Below are positions 22,585 to 34,582 of a stretch of 64,000 bases of DNA, in pieces (within the stretch, counting starts at the first letter, position 1; the number at the start of each line of letters is the position of its first letter). Location of the stretch: contig JAZGUH010000122.1 of the NCBI GenBank assembly GCA_037893225.1, forward strand, positions 310,001-374,000. The letters are read 5' to 3'. The stretch is from Hippasteria phrygiana. Its lineage: Eukaryota; Echinodermata; Asteroidea; Valvatida; Goniasteridae. Below the pieces are notes generated by a model. That model searched no databases and was not told the origin of the DNA. It saw only the letters and a list, made by a program, of their open reading frames with translations. The position numbers and the translations under genes were made by a program.

Positions 22585-22815
22585 TTGCCCAAACTCGGCT
22601 TTCTGCCTGTTCCCAGTAGAACGAAAAGCTATGCCATATAGCTTTTTTCCCTCGTTCTGTATCTCTTTTGAATTCTTTGCCTGGTGCATGTTTCACTTCA
22701 TCTTACGATGTTTTCTGCTTCAAAAGGAATATTAATTCATATTGATTCTTTTCCCTTTGTACTATAATACCTCCAGTGGCCTTTGGCCTTGTTCGGGGCG
22801 AACTTGCATAACAAA
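22585..22815 (+). mobile_element. LINE 3' end, copy 2 (5'-truncated)
   Basis: Aligns with copy 1 from ACTCGGCTTTC to TTCGGGGCGAACTTGCAT. In the frame of 22641-22745 it reads AFFPRSVSLLNSLPG, then SSYDVFCFKRNINSY and a TGA stop, the same LINE C-terminal motif with the usual W replaced by L. An in-frame TAG lies upstream. Confidence 0.65.
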
Positions 22816-24164
22816 CTTTTGTTTATGTGAGCAGGTGAGAAACACAACTGTAATATCATCAGGCTTTCCAAAATACATTCCTTTTTATTCAGCCGAGTGT
22901 GATTTCAACGCCGTTCCCTCAAACAAACCGCACACACTGTTTTCCTCCTTTTATACCGGTACATTACGATTCCTCATGCACGGTTCAGAAACGATATTTT
23001 AAGCCGACCTCGCCAAAACGAAATTCCATACCTACGAGTGGAAGATTTACTGTGGCGGTAAAAACACTTGTGTACCTAACCGTCTTGCCATGATTGGGTA
23101 TTAATATGGTGAGTGTGTGTTATATCTATTAGGCCCTCGAGTACCCCGTGACCTCAGACGGATCTCTCCGAAGTGTTTTATGTACTCTTCAGAGTTTTAG
23201 GGGAACTTTTGGTGGGTTTTGTAAGTGTAGGAACGAGAGCTGTTTTTCTCGTTTTGGCTCGAGCGACCGCAGTTAGTACTTAGCCCAAGCTCGCCCCCCC
23301 CCCCCCCCCCCCCCCCACCCCTTGTACGCATACGGAGGCCAGGGCCGAATCTCGTCGGTTGATGTCATCAAGATCTGCGGCGTGAGAACCATAGATTTTG
23401 TCTCGGCCCAAAAGAGGTTCAAAGGGACAGAATTGATCAACTTCAGATTAATTTGATTTGAAAGTACAAGTGGAGAGAAGTTTCGAACATGTGAAATAAC
23501 TGCGTCTAAATGGAGAAGTGTGGATCTTAAGAAGAATCACAAAACCCTTTCTCCTGATGATAATCTGATACTTACCGCAACGTCAAGTTTATACCTTCAT
23601 GGAAGTCGCCAAAATACAAGGCTAAAAGCAACACCAAAGCGCTACAACAGAGGTGGTGGGGTTGGCCACATTTTAGGTTGCCAGCCCTACCACTCTATAG
23701 GCCTACGGTTTTCCAGGGTCCAGATCTAAATAGAGGACAAATATAGACACCAAAGAAATTATCCCAATTTTTCAGCCCCATACACCAAGGCCGGGTAACT
23801 TCTACCGTTGGTGAGACCAACTCACACCCCAGACGAAAAAATATTAGAACTACACCCCTTTCGTTATAGTTGGTTATTTCACATGGCGTAGCCTATCCGC
23901 AAAGTGTATCCATACTCTTAGAATTATGCTTTGGGACGAAATTCTTAAAACCTGTCATTTTCTAAAAGTGAAAAATGCAGGCCTGTTTATTTCGCCATAA
24001 TTGTTTACACTCAGTTTCGTTCAATTTACTGTGGCCCTTGCTCTCAGTATCAAACGACACCAAATACACATCCACATAAGGGGATATAGAGCTTAATTGA
24101 GTTCACAGTTTTAGCAAATTTGAAAATGTACAGGCCTTTCCCACTGTGCCATAATTTACATATT
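22816..24164. other. gene-free stretch
   Basis: Contains a poly-C run (23294-23316, 23 bases) and otherwise unique AT-rich sequence. No exon recognised. Confidence 0.4.
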
Positions 24165-24497
24165 TTTTTTTAAGCATTTGTTCATTTCTTAAATTAAAAG
24201 TATTTTTTTAATTTAAACTATTCAATGTATGTTCTTGTATTTGTGTAAATGTATTTGAATATGTGTAAAAATATGCATGTATGCAGGGCGAACAAAACAG
24301 ATTTTTAAAAAGAAACCTTATTTATTATTTATTACATTTCTTTATCCAGGGTGTGCCCAAACAGTTTAAAACTGGTTTCCATTCGGTCATATTTTTTTTA
24401 TTAAAATTAATATTTACATTAAAAAAAATGAATATTTACACACATACAACTATAGTTACACAAATACAAGAATATTTACATAAATATATCTAAATCT
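24165..24497. mobile_element. AT-rich putative MITE
   Basis: CTTGTATTTGTGTAA (24233-24247) and TTACACAAATACAAG (24456-24470) are perfect inverted repeats in AT-rich DNA. The outer limits are uncertain. Confidence 0.3.
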
Positions 24498-24630
24498 TAT
24501 CAGAATTGTTTCTGGTCCCCTCCACTCAAGCTCAAAACCACCTCACTGCTGTTCCAGGGCATCTTTCACTTCACTGTGGTGTGAATATTATTTAGTTCTC
24601 TTCACTGACGGTTTTAGCATCGATTGAGCT

Positions 24631-25272
24631 TGGTCTGGTTCCCTGACCTGAAGATTATGGTGCTTGTGTGCTTGGGCAAGACACTTTACCACAATTGCCT
24701 CTCTCCACCCAGGAGTATAAATGGGTACCTGTGAGGGTAGAGAACGGATTGCGCTGATCTCGAACTGCTGCATAGAATTGATCTCATGGCCTGCTGATCA
24801 GGGGTAATAATTGTGAAGCGCTTTGAGACATTTGTATAAAGCGCTATATAAGCACCGCACTATTATTATTATTAAGATTCCCCGACACTAAATCTTAGGC
24901 CAGGTAGTACCCACGGTTTAAAATAGATCGTGACGTGCAGTGTTAGTCCGAGTGACGTCAGTGGCATCTTTCAAATTTAATAATCTTGCAAAATCCGCTC
25001 GGAAAAATAATGCAAGAATATGGCATTGATTTTTCAGTTTTTATGTATAATTGATAATTCAAATTCCAGGATCTGTAACGAGCCTAACAGACCTTTTGTT
25101 ATTGCGAACATCAACGTTAATAGCCGAATGTTACCGAAAACAAGTTCGGAAAACTTCGGATATTTTCGGAAACGGGAGGAATTCCTCCTGTTTTCGTCAC
25201 GTGACATTGGCGGCTACCGGACCTAATATTCATCAGAAATAGTCAGAATTTATTGGTCTGGGAACCAGACTA
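24631..25272 (-). mobile_element. family B hAT-like MITE, copy B1, split by a nested insertion
   Basis: Outer ends are TGGTCTGGTTCCCTGACC and TGGTCTGGGAACCAGACTA. ATTGAGCT occurs immediately left of the element and two bases past its right end, an 8-bp target duplication that supports a hAT-type element. The body aligns with B2 and B3 once the 217-bp insertion at 24657-24873 is removed. Confidence 0.85.
24657..24873 (+). mobile_element. L2/SINE-like retroelement inserted in B1
   Basis: A 217-bp insert flanked by direct repeats AAGATT (24651-24656 and 24874-24879). It starts GGTGCTTGTGTGCTTGGGCA after two bases, contains the CACTTTACCACAATTGCC and CTCTCCACCCAGGAG blocks, and ends GCGCTATATAAGC followed by (ATT)n. 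The ATT tail and target duplication fit a retroposed L2/CR1-tail element. Relatives lie at 43388, 44745 and 45460. Confidence 0.85.
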
Positions 25273-26538
25273 CCATTGAGCTCAACTCCATGCGTGTACT
25301 ATAAGTCTCCTTCCTTCTCTCCACTGAAGCCTTCGGCGTTGTTATTAACGGTGATCAATCTTTTCCAAACATTCCCTTTGAAGGTGTGGTCGGACCTTTC
25401 CCTAAGTAAATCGAAAAGAGGAGAACACAATTTCCCTCCTGAAACAACCTGTAAGGCTGAGACAAAGTCTGGCGGTGTGGGAAATCAGATACGTGGCCCG
25501 ACTGCAGAATCGATAAAAAAGTATCCTCCAATTAATTTGGTTTGTAAAGGCTTTTGTGGGACAGACATTATGAAGTGGCATGGGTGATTGTGTTAATATA
25601 TTATAGTTATCTAAAGTCGTGATATCCACGAAGCTTTGTGTTTGGGTCATTCCACAAGTTGGAACACGGTGTCCCTGTTACTCCAGCACCTGCTGTGAGG
25701 CAATTTCAGTACATATCGCTGCACAGTTTGCTGTGCATATTAAAGTACAACACACAAAATAGTTGACCCTATACAACAAGCTTTAAAGTTAGTTGAATCA
25801 GTAGCTGTAAACGATTTAACATGGTGTACCCGAGTGTGACATTTGCTACGCCGGGAAACATATTTTTCAACATATCCCCTATTTATCTGCAATAACCTTA
25901 CAAAAACACGTATGGTTCGTTTTGTTGTCCGTTTAGTAGTAGTATATGCAGAGAAGGTTTGTATATTAAATATTGCAACACGACAAAAAGATGTAAAAGA
26001 GACACGGTGTCCCCCGTTACATCCGAGTCCTAAATTATCATGAAATGTCAAATTTCTCTGATGGTAACTGATGGTATGCAAAACTTGCCCAAATCTGCCT
26101 AACACCCAAGACAAATATCAGGAGTAAATATTCAAACGCTTTAGTCGATAGGTGGCATGTAACTGGAAATGTAGCAAAATGCCACACTTTGTGTCCCAAC
26201 TTCATTGAAGTATATCACGAATGATAATTCGCCATAGGCCTACGGAATCACAGTTGAGAGTTTTCTTCTACCACGAGAGTGTGATTCCTGGCTACACGAT
26301 TGCTATTGGATGGGGTAAATTTTACGGAGCTGCCAAACACACAAATCTGCTTATATTAGCCTACAGAAGTTTTGTATAGCAATAACAGCTCACCAGTTAA
26401 AAAGTTATGTGATATATTTTGCCTGCGACTGGATTTGAGTTGATATCTGTCCAGCAGCAAAATATCCCAGCAGTATTTTTTATATAATATAATATAATAT
26501 AATACGTCGCTTCCTAGTTAATACAATGTCTTTGACAC
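25273..26538. other. gene-free stretch
   Basis: No exon or known repeat end recognised, apart from a short (TATAA)n stretch at about 26483-26503. Confidence 0.4.
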
Positions 26539-26733
26539 AGAGTTGTTATTCACAAGTCACATCACAAGTCACTTCACAATTCTGGTCTCAAGCCATGTAA
26601 CAAGCTATTTAAAGCACCCCTTTGTCATTGTTCATCCCATGTAGCTTGTGAGCTGACTTGTGATTGACTTGTGATCTGCCTTTTGATCTGACTTGTGACT
26701 TCCAGGCTTTTGACTGACTCGATTACAACTCTG
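26539..26733. mobile_element. hAT-like MITE with ACAAGTCA words
   Basis: Left end CAGAGTTGTTATTCACAAGT and right end GATTACAACTCTG are inverted. Many CACAAGTCA (left) and TGACTTGTG (right) words pair across the element. Confidence 0.7.
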
Positions 26734-27396
26734 CTTGGCGCCAAATGGTTTGCCTGAAGAAACCGTAAAAATGTGAACATCAAGAATACAACGGGACACC
26801 TAAAATGTTGATCCTGAGAAGTATACTAAATAAATCAAGCTTTCGTGATACTCTTTTAAAAATGTATGATAGAACAAAGTGCTACACCAGCTTCTTCAAC
26901 ACAAACCCGAACCATTCCTTGAACGAGAGGAATTGCCGAATTAAGTTGAGGGGAAATTAGGTCATTTAGCCCGGGGAAATTGCCACGGGATTCCTTAGCG
27001 GAAGATTCTGATTAATCACTCGTATCCTTTCTCTCCGTATCCATCATGCTATGCTTTGATAAAAGTGAAGGGGGGGTGGGGGGGCTATACCAGGGATAAC
27101 GAGTGCAGTGCAGGAATTGTTTTAATCCCCCACATCTCCAAATCAAATTGTGCCGGCTTGCTTGCAGGCTTTGCTGATTGATTGGTTTCCTGAGTTTAAG
27201 CTGTTGAATTGGTTAATGCTTGTTTAATTATTGCTTGTTTCAATCTGTAGGAGTGTTTATACGTAATTATTATATTTTTTTATTTAATGGCAATTCATAT
27301 TAGCTCATGAGCATAGTGATAGGCCTATAAGTGGCAAATCAATGTGAGACTATGAGACACATGGTGGCAGCCGACATGCGAATCCATTTTTTCCTA
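26734..27396. other. gene-free stretch
   Basis: 26920-27060 is somewhat GC-richer with ATTAAT/TAATCAC words that could be regulatory. No exon was seen. Confidence 0.3.
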
Positions 27397-27446
27397 TAGT
27401 TCTGAGCATGCGCGCGTAGTTCTGAGCAGGCGCGCGTAGTTCTGCG
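27397..27446. repeat. 20-bp tandem repeat, left part
   Basis: TAGTTCTGAGCATGCGCGCG is followed by the same unit with one change and then half a unit. Two more units lie at 28040-28078, after two inserted MITEs. Confidence 0.8.
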
Positions 27447-27465
27447 TTTGTTCTCCCCAACAAAC

Positions 27466-27628
27466 CTGGACGTAACAAAGGGAACAATATCGTCCGCGAT
27501 TCCCAGAATACGTCCGGGATTGAAATCGTGTACAAAACCTATGGGAGTCTTCCGAAAAAGTTAAAGTACAAACAAAAGAGGGAACAATAGGACGTCCGCG
27601 TTTGTAGGTCGATACACGTTTGTGTGAG
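27466..27628 (+). mobile_element. family E (AATCGTGGAC) MITE, copy E1, diverged
   Basis: Aligns with E3 and E4 through ATTGAAATCGTGTACAAAAC, TTCCGAAAAAGTTAAAG and ACAAAAGAGGGAACAAT. The termini are decayed. Confidence 0.65.
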
Positions 27629-28039
27629 TAGTCTAGTTCCCAGACCAAAATATTCTCACTATTTCTGATGAATATTAGGTCCGGTAGCCGCCAATGTCTC
27701 GTGAGGAAAACGGGAGGAATTCCTCCCGTTTTCGAAAATGTGCGAAGTTTTCATAACTTTGTTTCGGTAACATTCGGCTATTAACCTTGATTAACAAAAT
27801 GCCTGTCAGGCCCGTTACAGATCCTGGAATTTGAATTCTCAATTATACATAAAAACTGAAAAATCAATGCCATAGGCCTACTCTTGTCAGTAATTTGCCG
27901 ACCGGATTTTGCAAGAATGTATTAAATTTGAATGATGCCACTGACGTCACTCGGACTAACACTGCACGTCTTGATCCGTGGGCACTACCTGACCTAAGAT
28001 TTAGTCGTCAGGGAATCTTCAGGTCCGGGAACCAGACTA
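27629..28039 (+). mobile_element. family B hAT-like MITE, copy B2
   Basis: Ends are TAGTCTAGTTCCCAGACC and GGTCCGGGAACCAGACTA. It contains a perfect 28-bp palindrome at 27706-27733 and aligns end to end with B3 and with B1 reversed. Confidence 0.85.
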
Positions 28040-28109
28040 AGTTCTGAGCTGGCGCTTGTAGTTCTGAGGATGCGCACGACTGGTAAGAACAATGGAAAAG
28101 GGAAGGTGG

Positions 28110-28255
28110 AGCCTATGGTCATTTCTCAAACCATGGCTTGGGCTCGGGCTTCGGCTTCGCGTAATTTTATACCCCAAGATTTGGCAAGATCTTGGACACT
28201 GTTTTTGCTATATGTACATCAAAATCTTTTATTTTAATCAAGAGCCAGAGCCTGT

Positions 28256-28314
<59 letters not shown>

Positions 28315-28410
28315 CGTATCCAAGGCTTCAGATTGGCAATGGGGCTGGGGAATAGTTGGAGACGAAGCCGAAGTCCAAGCCCAAGCCAGGGTTTGAGAAA
28401 CCGCCCATGT
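28110..28410. mobile_element. foldback MITE with CTTGGGCTCGGGCTTC arms and a TTTA core
   Basis: The left arm 28117-28159 (CTCAAACCATGGCTTGGGCT) pairs with the right arm 28363-28402 (AGCCCAAGCCAGGGTTTGAG). A (TTTA)15 microsatellite at 28255-28314 lies between them. Confidence 0.75.
28255..28314 (+). repeat. (TTTA)n microsatellite
   Basis: About 15 perfect units inside the foldback element. Confidence 0.95.
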
Positions 28411-30904
28411 CTGCTGTCAACAGTATCTCAAAAGTTTCCCATTACACTGCCAAAACTGGAATAAAATCAACACCAACGTGGCATCTATATTGGACTATTC
28501 GTTTAGTACAGATACCACAAGGGGGTTCTACAGGTTGCACTTGCCATTTTGCCCTAAACAATGCTAATTAATTGTAACAATGATAAAAAGAACTGAAATA
28601 TACGAACAAGAGTTCCGCAATTTCACCAGTATTTTGATTCCTTAACGAAGAATGCTAAACACCTTTCACTGAATGAAAGCCATTTCGATACCAGATATTT
28701 TCATTTATACATGATTCCGTGGTGCCGGTACTTAAAATATCAAACTTAATTCTAGAGAAAACAAATGCTTGAACGTTAAAAGTTCAAAGCAATCCACCTG
28801 ATTGTGTGGGTATACTTCCACAGCGAAGCTATAGAAATACTAGGTGGCAATAATCTACGCATGATTTCTGTAATGGCACACGAAGTGAAAACAACGTTGC
28901 GACAGTCAAACATGGCCCCCGTGGCTCGTCGCTGCGGCACCAAGCACCGCCCAATATGTCAGTGGAGCTAGCCTAGCTTCGGTACCATGTTTGGGTCACC
29001 ACGGGACCAGTAAAATGCTGGGAGATGGGACTCCTGGTATTGATGCGAGATCACTGGCATATGATTGTGAAATTGTGTGCGCACGAGGTGACTATTGTAG
29101 ATTCAACCTCGTATGTCACCCGTACCATTTCTGTGGAGATAGGAGCCTCGGTGTATGAGGGGCAAATTGGGGAATTGTGTGTTTTATAGGAATGCCGACG
29201 GAGTTTATACATGTATAACAGATGCGCATTGTGATTTTCATAATATTTCATGATTTGTTTTATAAATTTATTCACGATTACAAAAGTGCGCTAATCAATA
29301 GTTAAGTTACATGTAGCACACCTGACCCTCTACCTGAAAATGTATAAATGCATTATTTTTAAGGCTTTTATTTATTTGTTTGTGTATTTATTTATCTATT
29401 TATTACATTTCTTACATTTCCATTGGGGCACTGCATACATTTTATGATGCATTCGCTATCATATCGATATTCACAAATCGATATTTGTTGACTATGTATC
29501 GATTCTTTAACGAGCATCAACAACCCAGCTTACACACGTATAATGATGCGTCTGAAAAACAACTAGCGACTACCCGCTGTCCCTGCCAACCCACTCCCAG
29601 CGATTCCATTAAGACTCGTAATGACTCAATTACAGTTTCTTATTAGAGGAATTCTGTATATTTCTACAAGCTATTGGTACCCTGTGTGGTTACCAACGCG
29701 TACAACAAGCAGGGGGCTCGGGGCCACATGCCAAGTTCGTGTTTAGTGTGACCTATTGATGTGACGTGGTAATAAAACAAGAAGGTTTGGGGACAGAGTT
29801 TTTAGAATTTCTTGAAGGTGTTTTTTGTTTTTTCGGTTGATGTGTGCAGTCACATTGCCACATCGAGTCATTGCTTAAGCCAGATTCGTCACCTGATGCT
29901 TGTCTGTGATTTGGGGACTTTGTTTGTGTTTTGCGATTTTGTTTTGTTTTAGTTTTGTTGTTGTTTACGAATTGTTGTTTCCTGAACCACTTCTGAAATC
30001 TAACGTAGCAGCTATATATTTCGTATTATATTGTACCTGGTAATTTTATTTGATGCGATTCGTACAACGATAACAACGGATTGTTAGTGTCAGGCTTACT
30101 GTCTTGAAGTACTGCTTTCCCAAATTGTCTATCATGTTTGTAATATAATATTGACTGTGATTTTGAGTGGCTTGAGATTTAGATTTTCCTTTAATCCTAC
30201 GGGGAAAATATTGTTGAATTATTGAATTAGGCCTACAGGAGCGGCTTACTCACGACTAAAACACTGAGTCATTCATTAAGTTATACATCAATGTCACTGT
30301 CAATTTTCACACAGTGAAATAAACGCACGAAGCCCTATGCCTGTTAAAGGGCTGGTCATGAATGCTCAGCGAATAAAAACGCATATCCTAGGCCAAAGAA
30401 AACCGATGTCCCTCGGCCGTAAATCGCTCTATCGACACGGTAGGCGACTGTTCCTGAGTCCCGCTGACAGGCAGAAACGTCGTCGGAACATGACGTGGCT
30501 TATAGGTGTCTAGAATATTATCACTTTGGCCTGCTGATTCCACATTATAATCGTTTTAATTATCTTTTGAAGCTGAGGAATGGAGAATTTCTCAAAGTCG
30601 ATGTTTGTATTTTATTGTCACTGACGTTTCTAAATTGGATTGCGCGTTTTGTTGTTTTATGAAATACCATAGTCACGTCAAAACTCAGATTTCTTCTGCT
30701 TGTGAGAAGATAAGAATGGGGTGGGTAAATCAATCATGTTACTTGTTAGGAGACATTGTTGACTTTTCAAATGAAGTCAAACTATTTCTCTTAGGGTTTG
30801 AAGTGTTAAACGGGTTCCCATGTACATCCCCTCTTATTCCAATACCAACCCCGATTATTTCTTTCTTGCGAAACAATTAATGCAAGTATATGCCTATAGC
30901 CTAT
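28411..30904. other. gene-free stretch, repeat-poor
   Basis: No exon or transposon end recognised in 2.4 kb. There are short TTTA/TTTG simple stretches near 29366-29405, and a GC-richer block at 30340-30520 that could be regulatory. Confidence 0.4.
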
Positions 30905-31456
30905 TTAAAGGTATACAACATTTGCAAACATCAAAAAACAAAGGTACTAAATTATCATCAAATACGTAACCTATACTTGACTGTAAGTAAATAATGGTCT
31001 CAAGCATCCTGTGAAATCATGGCACCTGGTGTGCAGTCATTTTCAAGAAAAGTGGAATCTTTGTATCAATTTCCAGCGATTGTCGGCCCACCGTCGTTGA
31101 AAATAAATTACCTAAACAAAATACTGCTCCGATTTACCAACTTAGTTTTTATAGTAAATCCTTCGAGTTTTCGAATTTGGTCCATATTTTGTTTGCCAAT
31201 GAACGGATGCAAGCATGCAGCTAGTCGAGTTCCCCGACCTGATAATTCACTGACGTATATAAATTGCTCCGTTTTGTCTAAAGTATAGGATCAGGGAACC
31301 CGAACCAGACTACAAGAACAGCACTTTTTCTTCAGCATCTATGCACACAAAACTTTAAACAGGTCAGTGTTCCTACAAAATACTAACCACCACATCCATT
31401 CATCCTGAATATTACAGCAAAAGCAAATGTTGTATAATTAAGCCTACTACCTTTAA
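30905..31456 (-). mobile_element. family A (TTAA) MITE, copy A2
   Basis: TTAA occurs at 30905-30908 and 31453-31456. It is longer than A1 because of extra sequence beside the TTTCCAGCGATTGTCGG segment. The foldback core is present (CGAGTTCCCCGACC to GAACCAGACTA). Confidence 0.85.
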
Positions 31457-31892
31457 ACTTGTGTCAGTTTAAAAACATCCAAAGCGTATTCTCATAATTT
31501 TGAAATGAGCAGTATTAAGGTTTGCCTTGAACTCTTGCCGGGGGACCCTTAGGCCTATTTGAAGATTTGAAGATATTTTCATAACTCCGTAAGGGCAGTG
31601 TATATTCATAGACTTGCAGATGCGTGCATAAACCGGTGGGGCTTCTTTCGGTGAAATCCCCATGAGTCAGACTTGTGATCACTATAGTGACAAATAGCGG
31701 TCGAATTGCGTGATTGCATGTCACACCCAACCACCAGCGCTGGGTCCTCGCAAATTACTTAATTCCTGTGGAGGAACAATCTGTCCAGACCAATCGTCTT
31801 ATCTGAAGCTCGCCTGGCCAGCCCTTCGTTTCAGAGGAGTTGCTCAGAAGAAAGATTTTTTTCCCACATAATTTTGTCTTTTTGATTGTAGG

Positions 31893-32123
31893 TTCCTCTA
31901 AACTGTGTTTAGCAATAAACACAATCTTGCTATCAGTTTGTAAACATGTTTAGAAGCTAAATATTACGTGTCCAATTCCTAAACATCAATGTTCAATGGC
32001 TAAACACCGTCCGTCGACACTCGAAACATGCTTAGTATTTACACTTGTTTACAAACTGATAACTCATAGCAAGAAAGTGTTTAGAAAAGTGTTTAATTAT
32101 TGCTAAACACAGTTTTTGCAGTG
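31893..32123. mobile_element. family C (TA) MITE, copy C3
   Basis: Same internal CTAAACATCAATGTTCAATG block as C2. The left end is decayed; the right end is CACAGTTTTTGCAGTG. Confidence 0.75.
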
Positions 32124-32236
32124 CAGTAATTTAAATATCCGAGCATTTCTAAACATTTCCTATACTTTCTTTTAAAAATTAAAGCCCTATTTGAATTTTG
32201 TTTGAGATTTTGATCCTGGCCATTGTTTTGGGAGGC

Positions 32237-32256
32237 GGGGGGGGGGGGGGGGGGGG
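32237..32256. repeat. poly-G run (20)
   Basis: Followed by a degenerate G-rich stretch to about 32282. Confidence 0.95.
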
Positions 32257-32534
32257 TGGGGGGGAGGGGGAGGGGGAGGGGGGAAGTCGTCGCCAGCGAC
32301 CTGCTGTACTCAATTTCTGTTCGTAGAGGGCATAAACCGGTATGGCTTCGGAAAATCGATACATTCTGCTTGTTTAGAAACAGTCAAATCAAATTATCTG
32401 ATAAGATTCCCTGTAATAATAAATTCATATAAAAATAAATACATATTCTCACAGTCAAAACGTGAAGTCGTATTTGTCAATTAATCTTTTAAATGTCATT
32501 AACTTTCCATTGTTTTGCCTTTTGAAAGGTATAA

Positions 32535-32770
32535 GTCAGGTTGTCTTTGTGGTACTTTCCTCGCCTTCCAAACGCTGTGACCCGGGTTCGAATCCCAGCC
32601 GACATGTGGTTGGGATTCCGTGGGTTTCCCCTCGGAATATCATTCCGGGGTTTTCCCTCCTATCTCTAAAACCGAACATTTCTTAAGCGTCTTCCTTCAG
32701 GCTTTTAAGCTTCAGGCTTTCGAGCTAATAAGCTTTTGAGGAATCTCTGGTTTCATTACCAGAAAGAAAA
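32535..32770 (+). mobile_element. tRNA-derived SINE family 2, copy 1
   Basis: A tRNA-like head (TTTGTGGTACTTTCC; box B GGGTTCGAATCCC) is followed by CCGACATGTGG, TGGGTTTCCCC, ACCGAACATTTCTT and a 3' part GAGGAATCTCTGGTTTCATT. It aligns along its length with 39826-40090. Confidence 0.75.
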
Positions 32771-33930
32771 TAATTAAGAGGACTACGTAGCCACGTTCCA
32801 GTAAAAATAAGAATATTAACTGAGAATTGACCTCCTGACCACAGATTTGACCCCCAAATCCTGCATGTATAACTTACCAATAGAAAGTGACGTATGAAAA
32901 AAAGCACCGACTATTCAAAATGCATATAATAATACGTTAAACCATACAGTACCATTGACAAGTATTCTGAATGGGGTTCCTCGTTATTTCATGATTGTAA
33001 TGTTATACGGACATTACTGCTCAACAAACCGTGTCTTTTCATACCCACAGCTTAATTCAATTTAAAACAACCGGGAAAAATAATTTGGTACAACAGGATG
33101 TCTGCTGCTCTTCTAATGTAATTATTCGCAAACCTGTTGTCACAAACAAACTTAAGCGATTATGCATGAGTTTGGTTCATCGATTGAGAATACGTTTCTT
33201 GATCAAGAATTCCCGGACTTGTTCGCAAGGAACTTAATCGATAATCCACGGCTTGCGTATTAGTTCACAAATCCACAAGGGCATCTTAGAATTTCAAATC
33301 TATTCGATCTAATTTAAATTACAAAGAGAGGCCCACAATACAGGTGACATGTGTCTTGAACGTGTTTTTATTCGATTTGTAGCACAATAAATGGCTTTTT
33401 GTTGGCGATAAATGTGTAGAATTAATCTGTTTGCAGGGCTATAGATGTAGCATGGGAATACCATTTCACCAGGTCTAATTAACGATGGCCATTTTTAATC
33501 CAAACCAGATTGTGGGATTTCCGGTGAGTTCACGAATCCTGTCCTCGGATTCGGAAACAAAATATGAATTTTATGCCCGGCGTTTCAATCTGTTTTTGTC
33601 GGTGAGGGACGGTAGGAGTAGGACTGGAGATTCGATCATAATATGCCCAGGGACTTCCGCACCGTTCGTCGGTCGGTCTCTTCTTCTAAAACATTTGCGG
33701 TGTTCACGGGGTTCATGGCACTGAGGAAAAAACTTCCTTCACGCACGTCAATACCCGTCACCACAAATCTAATAAAATGTAATTATAATAATTCATCTTC
33801 ACGTGAAAAACATTTATGTGGTTGGATGTCATAAGGAGTCCTGTACTATTCTCGCCCCCTTCTTGCGCTGATTTTACCCCACCCCAACCCTGGACGGAGG
33901 CAATGCAATATGAACATTTCCCCCCACTTT
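32771..33930. other. gene-free stretch
   Basis: No exon or repeat end recognised. A 79-codon open frame at 33485-33724 has no known motif. Confidence 0.4.
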
Positions 33931-34080
33931 AAGGCCGATTCACACTTCACGCGAATACGAAAGCGAATTTCTTGACGTTAGCGTGACGCCACTGTTTCAT
34001 TGCAACGTTCGCAGCTATCCCAATTCGCTTAACTGAAATCAGTGTAAGCAGACACTGCAAACTGTGGCGAAGCGCAATCA
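33931..34080. mobile_element. MITE family D, copy 2 (diverged)
   Basis: The left end GGCCGATTCACACTTCACGC then GAATACGAAAGCGAAT matches 9459-9500. The right half is diverged (CAATTCGCTTAACTG). Confidence 0.45.
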
Positions 34081-34165
34081 ATCTTGAACTTCTCTTCCTT
34101 TCACATCAAACGTCGAGTTTGTTGTCCCAGTTCATCCTTCGGTCATCAAGTTCAAAGCTTTTTCA

Positions 34166-34384
34166 AAGTGAACAAAGAAACTGACAGGAGCGGGATTCGA
34201 ACCTGCGACCTCCGGGTTACCGTACCGGCGCTCTACCAACTGAGCTATCTTGCCCTATGTTGGCGGTCTCCCAAATTGTCAGTATCTTTGTTCGGGTGGG
34301 CGCTAGTCAGAAGTCATAAACCCAGAATGCCGTATAGCCAGGGATCACACCCAATTTTACGATACAACCTGGGAAGCGACATTG
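34166..34384 (-). mobile_element. tRNA-containing repeat (family S), copy 3
   Basis: The tRNA-like core is 34182-34254. On the minus strand it is preceded by a long 5' part (CGCTTCCCAGG to GAACAAAGATACTGAC) that recurs at 34583-34690 with only a few differences. Confidence 0.85.
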
Positions 34385-34560
34385 ATACTGACAATTTGGG
34401 AGACCACCAACATAGGGCAAGATAGCTCAGTTGGTAGAGCGCCGGTACGGTAACCCGGAGGTCGCAGGTTCGAATCCCGCTCCTGCCAGTTTCTTTGTTC
34501 ACTTTGAAAATGTATTCAAATTTACCTAGTCAGTTTCCCTTGTGGATTGTTTGACGAATT
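34385..34560 (+). mobile_element. tRNA-containing repeat (family S), copy 4
   Basis: The tRNA-like core is 34416-34488 (73 nt): acceptor GGCAAGA/TCCTGCC (6 of 7 pairs), D-arm GCTC/GAGC, box A TAGCTCAGTTGG, box B GGTTCGAATCC. The anticodon loop would read GGT, but position 33 is C rather than T. It is followed by TTTCTTTGTTCACTTTGAAA and CTAGTCAGTTTCCCTTGTGG. Confidence 0.85.
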
Positions 34561-34582
34561 ATAATTTAAAAAGTCGTATCCT

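Noticed and set aside
34416..34488. Functional tRNA-Thr gene (GGT anticodon)
   Set aside because: The cloverleaf folds, but position 33 is C instead of the near-universal T, one T-stem and one anticodon-stem pair mismatch, there is no clear T-run terminator, and several further copies occur embedded in the same repeat. It is better read as a tRNA-derived repeat.
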